Assembly: GCA_028285545.1 (NCBI GenBank)
Contig: JANQPA010000040.1
Location: 124,001 to 188,000 of the forward strand
Reading direction: 5' to 3'
Source: Saprospiraceae bacterium
Lineage (GTDB): Bacteria; Bacteroidota; Bacteroidia; Chitinophagales; Saprospiraceae
DNA length: 64,000 nucleotides
In this document: piece by piece, positions 54,128 to 63,215 of the stretch
Numbering within the stretch: the stretch's first letter is position 1
Layout of the letters: every line of letters starts with the position of its first letter
Notes under the pieces: model-generated
Told to the model about the DNA's origin: nothing
What the model saw: the letters and a program-made list of their open reading frames with translations, nothing else
Database searches by the model: none
Program-made: the position numbers and the translations under genes

Positions 54128-55018
54128 TTGGCTCAATTGAACTGGACATATACAAGTGACCGTGGTCAGAGGTATACTATTGGGATGTATCACGGTTCCG
54201 AAAGTGGTCATTTTTTGGTGTACTGCAATTCCAAAATCATTCTGATTGATTTCCATGTTCAGAAGAGTTCAGCGTACTCCTTTTTTATTGAAAATGAATT
54301 ATTAGAAATTAAAATAGAAGAAGATGGTAATGGAGGATTTGATTATGATTTCACTTTAAATGAAAAGGTAGAGACTCCGAAAAATCAAGAACGAAAAAAA
54401 AGAAGTTCTAAGCACTTCACCTGGTCCATGGCAGGCTTGGTTTTGTTCGCTTTGCTGATTTTTGGAATAATTAAAATTCTTGATAACAGAAATGATCAGT
54501 ATTTATCTCTAAATAAATCCAAACTTTTAAAGGAAGAGGGATTAATAACCACTGCAAGAGTTGTTGTCAATCCAACAGGAGATGATCAGATGAAAATGAC
54601 TTATGCTTTTATAGCAAATGGAAAAGCCCGAGAATTTCATCAAGACATATCCCTTTTGCAAGCAGGCTTATTACCAGTTCGTTCAGGTGATCAGTTTAAG
54701 CTAACCTTCTTACCACAACACCCCAAAATACATGATATTCACTTTAATCAACCTCGCCGCAAAACATTAAAAAGATATAAGGAACTGGTTCTTAACAAAC
54801 TATTGGCTTTACATTCTGAATTGGATGAACAAGAGGCCAGTTGTATTTTGCAAAGTACCATAGAGGCTAAAGGGATATCTGGCCTTGCAGATTTATTTTA
54901 CCAGGATTTGTCTAAATCTGAACATCCTAAGCACAATAAAGAAAGTTTCCAAAAACTCCTACAATCTAAAACCTTCCGAAAAAAACTGAAAAAAAACTGC
55001 TCAGATCTAGAGTGGTAA
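54128..55018 (+). CDS. Single-pass membrane protein of unknown function
   Basis: This 296-residue protein seems to start at TTG (54128), because a beta-rich N-terminal domain begins at once (LNWTYTSDRGQRYTIGMYHG) and the next ATG lies inside it. Residues ~1-80 form this domain, ~85-98 are basic, and a membrane helix spans ~99-117 (WSMAGLVLFALLIFGIIKIL). A second beta-rich domain (~135-205; ITTARVVVNPTGDD, FKLTFLPQHPKIHDI) loosely resembles DUF3592-type domains. The tail (~210-296) is helical and charged. No family is firmly recognised. The scpB gene follows by about 45 bp. Confidence 0.65.
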   Translation: MAQLNWTYTSDRGQRYTIGMYHGSESGHFLVYCNSKIILIDFHVQKSSAYSFFIENELLEIKIEEDGNGGFDYDFTLNEKVETPKNQERKKRSSKHFTWSMAGLVLFALLIFGIIKILDNRNDQYLSLNKSKLLKEEGLITTARVVVNPTGDDQMKMTYAFIANGKAREFHQDISLLQAGLLPVRSGDQFKLTFLPQHPKIHDIHFNQPRRKTLKRYKELVLNKLLALHSELDEQEASCILQSTIEAKGISGLADLFYQDLSKSEHPKHNKESFQKLLQSKTFRKKLKKNCSDLEW

Positions 55019-55063
55019 ATCATTATTTTCCACATTAGGTTGACTATTGGCTTGCTTAGTACC

Positions 55064-55687
55064 ATGCCTCTAATAATATTATTTTCCTACCTTTATCCCG
55101 AAATTAAAATCCAAAACGTGGACTACCTTACACAGCATATTGAGAGCCTCATTTTTGCAACAGATCAACCCATTTCTGTAAAAGAAATCAGAGCTTGTTT
55201 GCAGGATGCTTTTGAAACTTCTTTTAAAGAAAAAATGATCCTCGAATCCGTTGAACAGCTTCAACAACAATACCAAGACCCCAAGTATGCATTTGAGATC
55301 CTGGAGATTGGTGGTGGCTATCAATTTTTAACTAAGGAGTTATATCATAAATCTGTAGGTCAATATCTAAAACGAACTACTAAAAAAAGGCTTTCACGCT
55401 CAGCTATAGAAACACTCTCCATAATTGCCTACAAACAGCCTACTATAAAAAGTGAAGTTGAAAAAATCCGTGGAGTAAGTTGTGATTATGCCATTCAAAA
55501 GTTATTGGAAAAAGAGCTAATTTCCATTATTGGGCGTAGTGACGGACCCGGGCGTCCCCTACTCTATGGCACCAGCGATAAATTCATGGATTATTTTGGG
55601 CTAAAAAGTATTAATGATTTACCAAAACCGAAAGATTTTAAAAATCCGGATGAACAAATAGGGGAACAGGCTCCTATTGAGGAGTAG
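55064..55687 (+). CDS. scpB: Segregation and condensation protein B
   Basis: ScpB is a kleisin-associated winged-helix subunit of the SMC-ScpAB condensin. Visible here are HIESLIFATDQPISVKEIRA and the highly conserved RLSRSAIETLSIIAYKQPTI, KSEVEKIRGVSCDYAIQKLL and GRSDGPGRPLLYGTSDKF. The ATG at 55064 gives 207 residues with a short hydrophobic extension; a GTG at 55118 (coding VDYLTQHIES) fits the family's usual N-terminus better. An even longer TTG start is unlikely. ScpA and SMC are not in this window. Confidence 0.93.
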   Translation: MPLIILFSYLYPEIKIQNVDYLTQHIESLIFATDQPISVKEIRACLQDAFETSFKEKMILESVEQLQQQYQDPKYAFEILEIGGGYQFLTKELYHKSVGQYLKRTTKKRLSRSAIETLSIIAYKQPTIKSEVEKIRGVSCDYAIQKLLEKELISIIGRSDGPGRPLLYGTSDKFMDYFGLKSINDLPKPKDFKNPDEQIGEQAPIEE

Positions 55688-55691
55688 GAAA

Positions 55692-55723
55692 GTGTTCAAG
55701 TTTGCAAGTGTTCAAGTTTGCAA
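55692..55723. repeat. Tandem 16-bp word repeat (GTGTTCAAGTTTGCAA x2)
   Basis: Two exact tandem 16-bp copies follow the scpB stop at once, then decay into related words (GGTTGGCAAGTTTGTAAG). The same 16-bp word forms the array at 63250-63313, about 7.5 kb away. Confidence 0.8.
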
Positions 55724-55824
55724 GTTAACAGGTTGGCAAGTTTGTAAGTTGGAGAGTGTTTGAGGTTTTTTAAAACCTTTCCTGGGTTTAAGGCGTTAGC
55801 AAAATAAAAGATTGAGTATTATTT

Positions 55825-56346
55825 ATGGAAGATAAGCCATTAGTTAACAGGGTTGCGGCAAGTAGTTTGATAACTCTTGACTTAGAAAAGTATTATCCAG
55901 AAGTGCAGTTGGCACATTTTGATATTAAAGATTACTTATTTAAGGAGTTATTATTAAAAGAAAAAGATTTCCGAGCCGCCTTAAAAGAACATAATTGGGA
56001 GCAGTATGCAGGGAAGACCTTGCTGGTTTATTGCTCTTCTGATGCCATCATTCCTATTTGGGCTTATATGTTAATTGCTTCCTATGCACAACCCTATGCA
56101 GCAGATCTATACCAGGGGATGGAGGAAAAATTTCTTGAAAATGCTTTTGATAAGATATTAAATGAAATGGACTACAGTTCATTCATGGATCAACGGATTG
56201 TCATTAAAGGTTGTAGTAATAAAAAAGTCCCCTTATCAGCATATTTGAAACTCACACAATATCTCCGGCCAATTGCCAAAAGTATTATGTTTGGCGAACC
56301 TTGTTCGACGGTGCCGATCTTCAAAAAACCAAGAAATCAAGGCTAA
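55825..56346 (+). CDS. DUF2480 family protein
   Basis: This 173-residue protein matches the Bacteroidota-specific DUF2480 family: LVNRVAASSLITLDLEKYYP at the N-terminus, LFKELLLKEKDFRAALKEHN, VYCSSDAIIPIWAYMLIASY and a C-terminal Cys-containing IVIKGCSNKKVPLSAYLKLT and GEPCSTVPIFKKPR. It has no signal peptide. Three cysteines are spaced through the protein. Function is unknown; it tends to be a conserved core gene. It lies between scpB and the lytic transglycosylase as a separate unit. Confidence 0.85.
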   Translation: MEDKPLVNRVAASSLITLDLEKYYPEVQLAHFDIKDYLFKELLLKEKDFRAALKEHNWEQYAGKTLLVYCSSDAIIPIWAYMLIASYAQPYAADLYQGMEEKFLENAFDKILNEMDYSSFMDQRIVIKGCSNKKVPLSAYLKLTQYLRPIAKSIMFGEPCSTVPIFKKPRNQG

Positions 56347-56518
56347 AATGTTCAATTGATCTATTTTCAATATATTTGACTCGACTACTATCCCTTTTTT
56401 TTTTATATTCTCTGCAGATTACAGATAGTTTTTACATTCTGTAATGGTGGTATTATTTTTTTAGAGAAATTAACAGTCATAAATCAATCTTTTTCCACGA
56501 AAGTAAAAGTAGGGCATC

Positions 56519-57454
56519 ATGAAAAAGGGAATACAAGTCTTTACACTCATTCTTGCAGCTGTGCTCACCGTAGCTCTTATGAGTTCAAATTCCAAAAAAG
56601 GCAGCAACCAAAATATGGCGGCTTCCGTCACTTATAAAGGTGATAAAATAATACCCCAGGTCGTTAAGGGCATCGATTTAAATCGACGATTTGAATTTGC
56701 TAATGAAATAATTCCAACTAAAAATTTTGATGTTCGCGAAAGACTTGATCGAGAGCTTACCGTTAACACCTACTGGCACTCCAGCACCTTGCTGAACATG
56801 AAAAAAGCAGCCAGATATTTTCCAGTTATCGAGCGAATTTTAGCAGAAAATGGACTGCCAGAGGATCTAAAATATATTGCAGTAGCTGAAAGTAACTTAA
56901 GCAATGCGGTTTCTCCAGCAGGAGCAAGAGGACTATGGCAATTCATGAAATCAGCTGCACAACAATATAAACTAGAAGTCAATTCAGAAGTCGACGAAAG
57001 ATATCATATTGAGAAATCAACGCAAGCAGCCTGTCAATATTTCAAATATCTAAAAAAGAGGTTTGGTTCCTGGACGATGGCTGCTGCCGCCTATAATGTA
57101 GGTCCAACCAGATTGGCCAGAAATATTGCAGAGCAAAGAGCAGAAACCTATTATGATCTCAATTTAAACGAAGAAACTTCCAGGTATGTATTTAGGTTGA
57201 TTGCCATAAAAGAAATCATGCAAAACCCCAGTGCCTTTGGATTTTATCTGGATAAAGACGAAAAATATCCTCCTCTATTTGATTACTCAATAGTAAAAGT
57301 CAATGGAAGTATTGAAAATTTTGGTGATTTTGCTAAAAAATACAATACCTCCTATCGAATGATAAAAGTATTTAACCCCTGGTTAACCGATTCCAGATTG
57401 ACAAATCGAAGCAGGAAAACTTATGAAATAAAGATTCCTGGGAAGAAATTCTGA
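56519..57454 (+). CDS. Lytic transglycosylase (SLT domain, MltD-like) with LysM-like tail
   Basis: This 311-residue protein starts with an N-terminal signal/anchor (GIQVFTLILAAVLTVALMSS). The SLT catalytic domain (~95-235) shows the catalytic glutamate Glu124 (YIAVAESNLS), SPAGARGLWQFMKSAAQQYK, and AAAAYNVGPTRLARNI. These enzymes cleave the MurNAc-GlcNAc bond forming 1,6-anhydro ends in the periplasm. The last ~55 residues (VKVNGSIENFGDFAKKYNTS ... KIP) look like a LysM unit for peptidoglycan binding. It converges on sprE with repeats and a large terminator between. Confidence 0.92.
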   Translation: MKKGIQVFTLILAAVLTVALMSSNSKKGSNQNMAASVTYKGDKIIPQVVKGIDLNRRFEFANEIIPTKNFDVRERLDRELTVNTYWHSSTLLNMKKAARYFPVIERILAENGLPEDLKYIAVAESNLSNAVSPAGARGLWQFMKSAAQQYKLEVNSEVDERYHIEKSTQAACQYFKYLKKRFGSWTMAAAAYNVGPTRLARNIAEQRAETYYDLNLNEETSRYVFRLIAIKEIMQNPSAFGFYLDKDEKYPPLFDYSIVKVNGSIENFGDFAKKYNTSYRMIKVFNPWLTDSRLTNRSRKTYEIKIPGKKF

Positions 57455-57472
57455 TTTCATAGTAGAAAGAAA

Positions 57473-57524
57473 AAGGTAGAAAGTAGAAAGACAAGTAATA
57501 TTATATCTTTCTACTTTCTACCTT
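57473..57524. repeat. Intergenic inverted repeat of GTAGAAA words
   Basis: Arms 57473-57491 and 57506-57524 are a perfect 19-bp inverted repeat with a 14-nt spacer, built from reiterated GTAGAAAG / CTTTCTAC words. It lies 19 bp after the lytic-transglycosylase stop and directly abuts the next, longer hairpin. Confidence 0.8.
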
Positions 57525-57526
57525 CT

Positions 57527-57589
57527 ACTATTTGCAATAAAATAAAAAAGCGGGCCTGCAGCCCGCTTTTTTATTTTATTGCAAATAGT
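57527..57589. terminator. Bidirectional terminator with 29-bp perfect stem
   Basis: Bases 57527-57555 pair perfectly with 57561-57589 around a CTGCA loop. The GC-rich core AAGCGGGC/GCCCGCTT has A- and T-runs on either side, giving termination both ways. The right arm contains the last codons and stop of sprE, so part of the hairpin is coding sequence mirrored in the intergenic DNA. Confidence 0.88.
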
Positions 57590-60521
57590 TTTGCTCAAAA
57601 AAATCTCGGTATCCCGCAAGGGATTTTGTCCTTAATATTTCTCTGTAATTATTTTGGCTGACCAGGAACACATCAAAATTGGTCACTGATTTAATGAATT
57701 CTCCTCTGTTTTTAGTGATGGCATCATAGTATTTCATCCCATCGGATTTATTTTTAAAGCGCCGAATAACCAACACAGGAATCCCATCCTGAGTTGTTCT
57801 TCCTAAAAACATTTGAGAATAGCGATATTTTTCAAGCTGATAATATTTTCTGTTATAATCAGAAACTTCATTGGTAACATCAGAAAGCCTTACATCAGCA
57901 TTAAATACGACCAGCATGTAATGAAGTGCATTGTCTTCAATTTTGTAATTTTTAGAGCTCCCATTATCCGCTGTTGCGCCTCCAGGAAGGCGGCTTCCAC
58001 GAACTCCCAGCAATCGAAGAATTTCACGCGCTTTGGTTTGTTCTTCAGTATTAGGGTATTTAGCCACCAAATCATTTAAGGATTGAACATAAGCCTCTTT
58101 GCCTTTAATATTGCCTGTACAAAGAGCACTTAACAAGGCAAACTTTGCTTGTAGAGCGTTTTGAGATCCAAACTTTTGGATTGATTCCACTGTCGCCATT
58201 TGAAAGGCTTGCTGATAATTTCCGCTTGTAAAGTTGGCATATGCCCGATCATAAAAAGCATTCAGCAGCATTTCTTCACTTTGCAGCTCCTTAACATAAT
58301 TGGGATCCTGAATTACTTTAGCATAGGTGCTGGAAGGGTACTTTTGAATAATTTTATTGGCATATTCCTGTGCTTTGCCTGGCTGGTTTTTTTGTTGATA
58401 ACACAGGTATAAATAATACCAGGCATCCAGAGAAAAAGAAGTTCCAGGGTACTGCTGCATCAAATCTTCCAGTACATAAATAGCTTTATCATAGTTTTCA
58501 AGCTTTTCGCGATAAAGTTTCCCCAAATTAAACATGGCCTCTTGAATCTTAAGCTGAGACGCCAACTTCTCAGAGTCTGTAGTGGGCACTCCACTCAAAA
58601 TACCTTTTATTTCCTCTTCGCTCAGATTTACTGACCCCACTTCATTAACCTGAACCACTTCCTGTGCCTGATCAATTTGATTATTTTGTGCGCCTCTTCT
58701 CCAATTATCTTCCAAAACCCGGTTGCCCCATTTACGCTGAAAATCTCTTTCCCCTCTCCTTAAAGATTTTTCATCATAAGCAAAGAAGGAACTTTCTTTT
58801 TGCAAAGCATTTCGACCAGAAGCAGCAGGTGAAGAAATACTGCGGGCATTAGGATTTGGATTATTGACATTGGCGGCAATAGCATTTAATTTATCCTGGT
58901 CTTGTTTCTTTTTAATTTGTGTAGCTAATTCCTTTTGTTCTTCAGGGCTAAGTTCCGCAATTTGCAAAAGACTATCCTGCAAAGCGATGGTCTCCAGGTT
59001 TCTGGCAATATCAGAGAGGTTCTCGGTAAGTGCTTTTACCTCAGCATACCTAGGATCTGTATTCTGCATAACCTGTAAAGTACTATCATAATGATAGCTG
59101 GCTCGCAAATAATCTTCATCTTGCATGTACAAATCTGCTAAGGCAATATAGGCTTCTGCTTTTTGTTTAGCATTCCCTTGACTGTAATCTAAGGATAGAC
59201 GAAAGTTTTTTACGGCTTCCGGAGTATCTTCATTTTCCAAAGCAACTTTGGCCAGGGCATAATAAAGTCGATCCTTATACTCTACATTTCGATCATCCTT
59301 AATCATTTTATTGATTTCAGCAACGGCCTGAGAGGCAGAACCTTGTCCTGAAGCCCAATTATTAGTAGCCATATTAAGTCTGGCATTAAACTGCATTTCA
59401 TAGTCAGGTGAAAGCCTATGGGCTTCTTCAAAAGCAAGATAAGCCTGTGCTCCTTGTTTGTCAGTTTGGTACAATTGTCCAAGGATAAATGAATACCTTC
59501 CCTTTGTTTTTCTATTGGAAGCAAGAGCTACTGCTTTTTGCATAGGCTCCAGAGCATTTTCAAATCTTTCCTGTTTAATATAAAGTTGTGCCTTTACAAC
59601 GGGGATTTGTTCTCTGATATCATCAAAGGTTTTGGCCGAAGATTCCAGTTCAACTAAATAGCGCAGGGCAGTTTCATAATTGCCTCTTTCAATTAGTGTC
59701 CTGGCTAACCATAGAACCCCTTCCTGGTAGCAAGGGCGATGCTTAAGGAAATAGTTATCGGGTTGACTTTCTTCAGCCTCTTGTTTTGCTTTTTCCTCCA
59801 TTTCCTTTTTGATCTCTTCGGGGGTTTTATCTTCATTACCTTCTTCGTAGGCTTGTAAAATGGCAGGTTTAGGGGGAGCAGGTTTTCCTTTTTTACGAGC
59901 CTTTGATACTTGTTTTCTATATTTTTTGCGAGCTGCGGTTCTTTTCTTTGCTTCTTTCTTTTTCTTCTTGCGCTCTTTTTCCTTTTGTTTTTTCAATTTA
60001 GCACGTGCCTTTTTATTGGCAGCACTGCTTTTGTTAGCACTAACTTTACCTGAAGAAGCCCTTTCTTTGGTTTCGCCAAATCCGGAAAGTTCCGGATTAA
60101 ATTCATTCACCATATAACGAAGCATTTCTTCTGCTGCTTCAAAATCTTGCTTGATAAAATTTGCTTTACCTGCTAGAAGATAACAATCGTCTACCCAATG
60201 ACTTTGAGGATGAAGAGAAACTACAACCGTTACTTTTTTAATGGCATTGTCCATGTTTTCTGAAATGGTCTGTACATTGCCAACCTCTGTATAGGCATAA
60301 ATGGGCAGTAATTCATTATAATCTTCTACATATTGTTCTTCCAACTGAAGGATGGTTTCTTTTACCAGTTCATTAGCATTAAAATAACCATTATATCTAG
60401 CCGTTGTATTATGATATAAGCGTCCTAATAAAGAAGTGTCACTTTTCTTTTTCTTAGTCACACAGCCAGAGCCCAACCCCATCAATAACACCAGAATAAA
60501 TAATTTGTAAGTATGTTTCAA
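57576..60521 (-). CDS. sprE: Type IX secretion / gliding motility lipoprotein SprE (PorW)
   Basis: This 981-residue protein begins with a lipoprotein signal (lipobox GSGC, Cys20) and the SprE/PorW-type N-terminus (SLLGRLYHNTTARYNGYFNA, ELVKETILQLEEQYVEDYNE). Many TPR motifs follow (~100-150, ~260-560, ~650-800; e.g. DNYDKAIYVLEDLMQQYPGT-like units, PGKAQEYANKIIQKYPSS), then a C-terminal domain (~870-981). PorW links periplasmic parts of T9SS and is needed for secretion and gliding. A striking Lys/Arg/Glu-rich insert spans ~151-256. Its presence fits the three T9SS cargo genes in this window. Confidence 0.9.
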   Translation of the reverse strand: MKHTYKLFILVLLMGLGSGCVTKKKKSDTSLLGRLYHNTTARYNGYFNANELVKETILQLEEQYVEDYNELLPIYAYTEVGNVQTISENMDNAIKKVTVVVSLHPQSHWVDDCYLLAGKANFIKQDFEAAEEMLRYMVNEFNPELSGFGETKERASSGKVSANKSSAANKKARAKLKKQKEKERKKKKKEAKKRTAARKKYRKQVSKARKKGKPAPPKPAILQAYEEGNEDKTPEEIKKEMEEKAKQEAEESQPDNYFLKHRPCYQEGVLWLARTLIERGNYETALRYLVELESSAKTFDDIREQIPVVKAQLYIKQERFENALEPMQKAVALASNRKTKGRYSFILGQLYQTDKQGAQAYLAFEEAHRLSPDYEMQFNARLNMATNNWASGQGSASQAVAEINKMIKDDRNVEYKDRLYYALAKVALENEDTPEAVKNFRLSLDYSQGNAKQKAEAYIALADLYMQDEDYLRASYHYDSTLQVMQNTDPRYAEVKALTENLSDIARNLETIALQDSLLQIAELSPEEQKELATQIKKKQDQDKLNAIAANVNNPNPNARSISSPAASGRNALQKESSFFAYDEKSLRRGERDFQRKWGNRVLEDNWRRGAQNNQIDQAQEVVQVNEVGSVNLSEEEIKGILSGVPTTDSEKLASQLKIQEAMFNLGKLYREKLENYDKAIYVLEDLMQQYPGTSFSLDAWYYLYLCYQQKNQPGKAQEYANKIIQKYPSSTYAKVIQDPNYVKELQSEEMLLNAFYDRAYANFTSGNYQQAFQMATVESIQKFGSQNALQAKFALLSALCTGNIKGKEAYVQSLNDLVAKYPNTEEQTKAREILRLLGVRGSRLPGGATADNGSSKNYKIEDNALHYMLVVFNADVRLSDVTNEVSDYNRKYYQLEKYRYSQMFLGRTTQDGIPVLVIRRFKNKSDGMKYYDAITKNRGEFIKSVTNFDVFLVSQNNYREILRTKSLAGYRDFFEQNYLQ

Positions 60522-60787
60522 AACCAGTAGAATTTTGAATTTTTTAAATAAAATCGCAATTTGTATTGCTTAATCGGCTAATTTTTCGTTAAACCTATCA
60601 CTAAGATGCCTAAAGCATTAACTTAAAAGATTAACTTTGTGTTTAATAGTTGCTTTGTTGTTAAATACGAGATCAAAGCAGTATTAGTTTATAACTTTGA
60701 ATCGACAAATTTATTTTATTATTTCTAGTCTTCAAACTGTAAATGGCTACCTGAAGCCTTTTTCAGTGAAAAAGTCTACTAAATTTC

Positions 60788-61678
60788 ATGGGTATGTACG
60801 ATAATGAGAATCAGCCAAGCTGGTGGGACCGGATGAAACATACGTACCGATTGGTCATCATGAACAATGAAACCTTTGAAGAAAAAGGTTCTTACAAGTT
60901 AACACTTTTAAACGTATATATTGTCATCAGCACCATTTTGGTGGTCTTTTTTGTCATTGTATTTTGCCTGGTGGCCTATACTCCTTTAAGAAAATATGTA
61001 CCAGGGTATGGAGATGGCAATGTGGATAAGAAAGTTTTGACCCTAACCCAAGAGTTAGAAACACTTGAAAAGGAATTTAATGCTCAAAAAGCTTATGCAG
61101 ACAATTTCCGCAAAATGTTGGTTGGGGATGTGACCACTGAGGAAGATATTGATCAGAATATCGAACCAGCTAGTCCAGACAGCAATCTGACCATTAGTCC
61201 CTCGGAAGATGAACAAAGCCTAAGAAAAGAAATTGACCTCAAAGATGTTGGCGACGCTGCCAAACTAGGGCGGGCCACTAACCTTAATGCTCGAGATGTC
61301 CCTCTGGAACAATTATTTTTTCTACCTCCGATAAGCGGAGAAATTAGTGCCGAATTTATGCCTGACAAAAAGCATTATGGGGTGGATATATTGGCTCCTA
61401 AAAATACTGCCATCAAAGCAGTTATGGATGGTTATGTTTTTATATCTGATTGGACAGTTGAAACAGGTAACACCATCGGCATTCAACATTCCAATAACAT
61501 CATCACTTTTTATAAACACAATTCCGCCTTATTAAAAAAAACCGGTAGTTTTGTCAAAGCTGGTGAAGCCGTGGCTATAATTGGAAATACGGGCACCCTC
61601 TCCAGTGGCCCTCATCTTCATTTTGAACTTTGGCACAGAGGAAAACCGATCAACCCAACAGCTTTTATCAAATTCTAA
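60788..61678 (+). CDS. M23 family metallopeptidase (peptidoglycan endopeptidase-like)
   Basis: This 296-residue protein has a cytosolic N-terminus, a membrane segment (~residues 35-60, LNVYIVISTILVVFFVIVFC), a coiled coil (~75-105) and a periplasmic LytM/M23 domain (~175-296). Zinc ligands are intact: His196 and Asp200 (KHYGVD) and His278 (PHLHFELW), so it should be an active endopeptidase on peptide cross-links. A TAACTTTG box lies 88 bp upstream (60692-60699) without a matched TTG. It is divergent from sprE. Confidence 0.92.
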   Translation: MGMYDNENQPSWWDRMKHTYRLVIMNNETFEEKGSYKLTLLNVYIVISTILVVFFVIVFCLVAYTPLRKYVPGYGDGNVDKKVLTLTQELETLEKEFNAQKAYADNFRKMLVGDVTTEEDIDQNIEPASPDSNLTISPSEDEQSLRKEIDLKDVGDAAKLGRATNLNARDVPLEQLFFLPPISGEISAEFMPDKKHYGVDILAPKNTAIKAVMDGYVFISDWTVETGNTIGIQHSNNIITFYKHNSALLKKTGSFVKAGEAVAIIGNTGTLSSGPHLHFELWHRGKPINPTAFIKF

Positions 61679-61865
61679 TTCTTGTATTAAATTCTTATTG
61701 ATAAAACCAATATCCTCTAACTCAAAATTGGAGTTTAGGCTGTTAACCAATTGTAAAACAATAATAAACATTCTATTAAAATCTTTGTATTATAGTCACT
61801 GGGGCATTTTTATATTGGTTTAATATCGTACTTTTATTCAATAGAATTTGGAAAAAAAGCATTAA

Positions 61866-62297
61866 ATGAGTGAGACTAAGAATGAATTGAAGGAGGCTTT
61901 TAATGTAAAGGGAGAACGTGTAAGCCCGCAATTACCCAAAAATGTCAAAAACTTCCTGATTGATATTGACGGTACTATTTGTGATGACGTCCCCAATGAA
62001 GAGGCAGAACGAATGGCTACTGTCTTACCTTACCCAAGTGCTCTAAAAATGATTAACCAGTGGTTTGAACATGGTCATATCATTACCTTTTTCACCTCCA
62101 GGACCGAGGAGCACAGAAATATTACAGAAGACTGGCTAAAAAAGCATAATTTCCATTACCATTACCTTCTTATGAATAAACCGAGAGGAGGGAATTATCA
62201 TTGGATAGATAACCATATCGTTAAAGCCACTCGTTTTAAAGGAAAATTTACTGATTTAATAGTCCAAAATCACGACATTGAGGTTTTTAAACCTTAG
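61866..62297 (+). CDS. HAD-like phosphatase-fold protein
   Basis: This 143-residue protein has HAD motif I (FLIDIDGTICDD, with the nucleophile and acid/base aspartates), motif II (ITFFTSRTEEH, Thr/Ser) and a terminal KPRGGNYHWIDNHIVKATRF segment with a lysine and acidic residue for motifs III/IV. It lacks a cap domain, so it is a small C0-type HAD, perhaps acting on a sugar phosphate or macromolecular phosphate. Databases often call such Bacteroidota proteins phosphoheptose-isomerase-related, which the sequence does not support directly. It converges on the epimerase gene after 3 bp. Confidence 0.82.
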   Translation: MSETKNELKEAFNVKGERVSPQLPKNVKNFLIDIDGTICDDVPNEEAERMATVLPYPSALKMINQWFEHGHIITFFTSRTEEHRNITEDWLKKHNFHYHYLLMNKPRGGNYHWIDNHIVKATRFKGKFTDLIVQNHDIEVFKP

Positions 62298-62300
62298 CAA

Positions 62301-63215
62301 CTATATTTTTCTTTTTATCAAATCCTTTACAGCTTCATCTAGTTCCGGAAATTGGAATCTGAATCCTGTTTGACTTAATTTTTCACAGGATACTTTTGTG
62401 CTGATTAATACAGTTTGAGATAATTCTCCTAAAAATAACTTCAGGGCAAAAGCAGGTGCCGGAAGCAACAGGAAGGGAAGTCCTCTAGCCTTCCCAAAAG
62501 CTCTTATGACAGCTTTATTTCGCAGGCTGTTTGGTCCAACAGCATTATAAACTCCATTTATGTTTTCCTTTTCGATAGCCCAAATAAAGGATTGGCAAAG
62601 ATCATCAATATGTATCCAGGAATACCACTGCCGTCCTTTGCCAAAGTATATTCCAAGAAAAAACCGAAGCGGTAACATCATAGGAGGAAGCGCACCTCCC
62701 CTGGTAGACAAAACCAGGCCAATTCTTAAGGCTACCCTTCGAATATCTTTATCTAAATCTTTTTCAATACTTTTTTCCCAAATTTTAACACTTTCAGATA
62801 AAAATCCCGAACCAGGTTGTGAATTTTCATCAACTAATTCCTCACCACTATCGCCATAATATCCAATACCACTTGCAGAAATAAAAGCTTTAGGCTTGTG
62901 CTTGGCTAATTTAAAAGACTTGAAGAGGAGTTGGTTGCTTTTGACCCTACTATCTATAATTAACTTTTTTCGGGCAGCGGTCCATGGCTTATCCGCAATA
63001 CCAGCTCCTGCCAGATTGATTACGAAATCAGCCTTCTGTATTGCTTCCAGGTCAATGGTCATTTTATCCAAATCCCATGCATAGGCAGGGAAATCTTTGT
63101 CCAGTTTTTTTTGTCTGCTTAAATGGATTACTTCATATCCTCTTTTTTTAAGCAAGTTGCTCAGCCTGGAACCAATAAGGCCAGAGCCTCCTCCAATTAA
63201 TACCGTTTGACTCAT
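62301..63215 (-). CDS. TIGR01777 family NAD(P)-dependent epimerase/oxidoreductase (YfcH-like)
   Basis: This 304-residue protein is an extended short-chain dehydrogenase: the N-terminal Rossmann motif GGGSGLIGSRLSNLL binds NAD(P), FVINLAGAGIADKPW is the TIGR01777 hallmark, ASGIGYYGDSGEELVDE holds the YGDxGxE motif, and GKGRQWYSWIHIDDL is a conserved C-terminal-half segment. It likely acts as a cytosolic sugar-nucleotide-type reductase or epimerase with unknown substrate; the E. coli homologue is YfcH. It is monocistronic, and its upstream region contains a word-repeat array. Confidence 0.9.
   Translation of the reverse strand: MSQTVLIGGGSGLIGSRLSNLLKKRGYEVIHLSRQKKLDKDFPAYAWDLDKMTIDLEAIQKADFVINLAGAGIADKPWTAARKKLIIDSRVKSNQLLFKSFKLAKHKPKAFISASGIGYYGDSGEELVDENSQPGSGFLSESVKIWEKSIEKDLDKDIRRVALRIGLVLSTRGGALPPMMLPLRFFLGIYFGKGRQWYSWIHIDDLCQSFIWAIEKENINGVYNAVGPNSLRNKAVIRAFGKARGLPFLLLPAPAFALKLFLGELSQTVLISTKVSCEKLSQTGFRFQFPELDEAVKDLIKRKI

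Noticed and set aside
55040-55063. TTG start for scpB
   Set aside because: ScpB proteins start close to the IESLIFATDQP segment; the ATG at 55064 or GTG at 55118 are better.
56418-56445. Palindrome ATTACAGA/TCTGTAAT upstream of the lytic transglycosylase
   Set aside because: Only 8 bp with a 12-nt spacer, without a second copy; chance is a sufficient explanation in AT-rich DNA.
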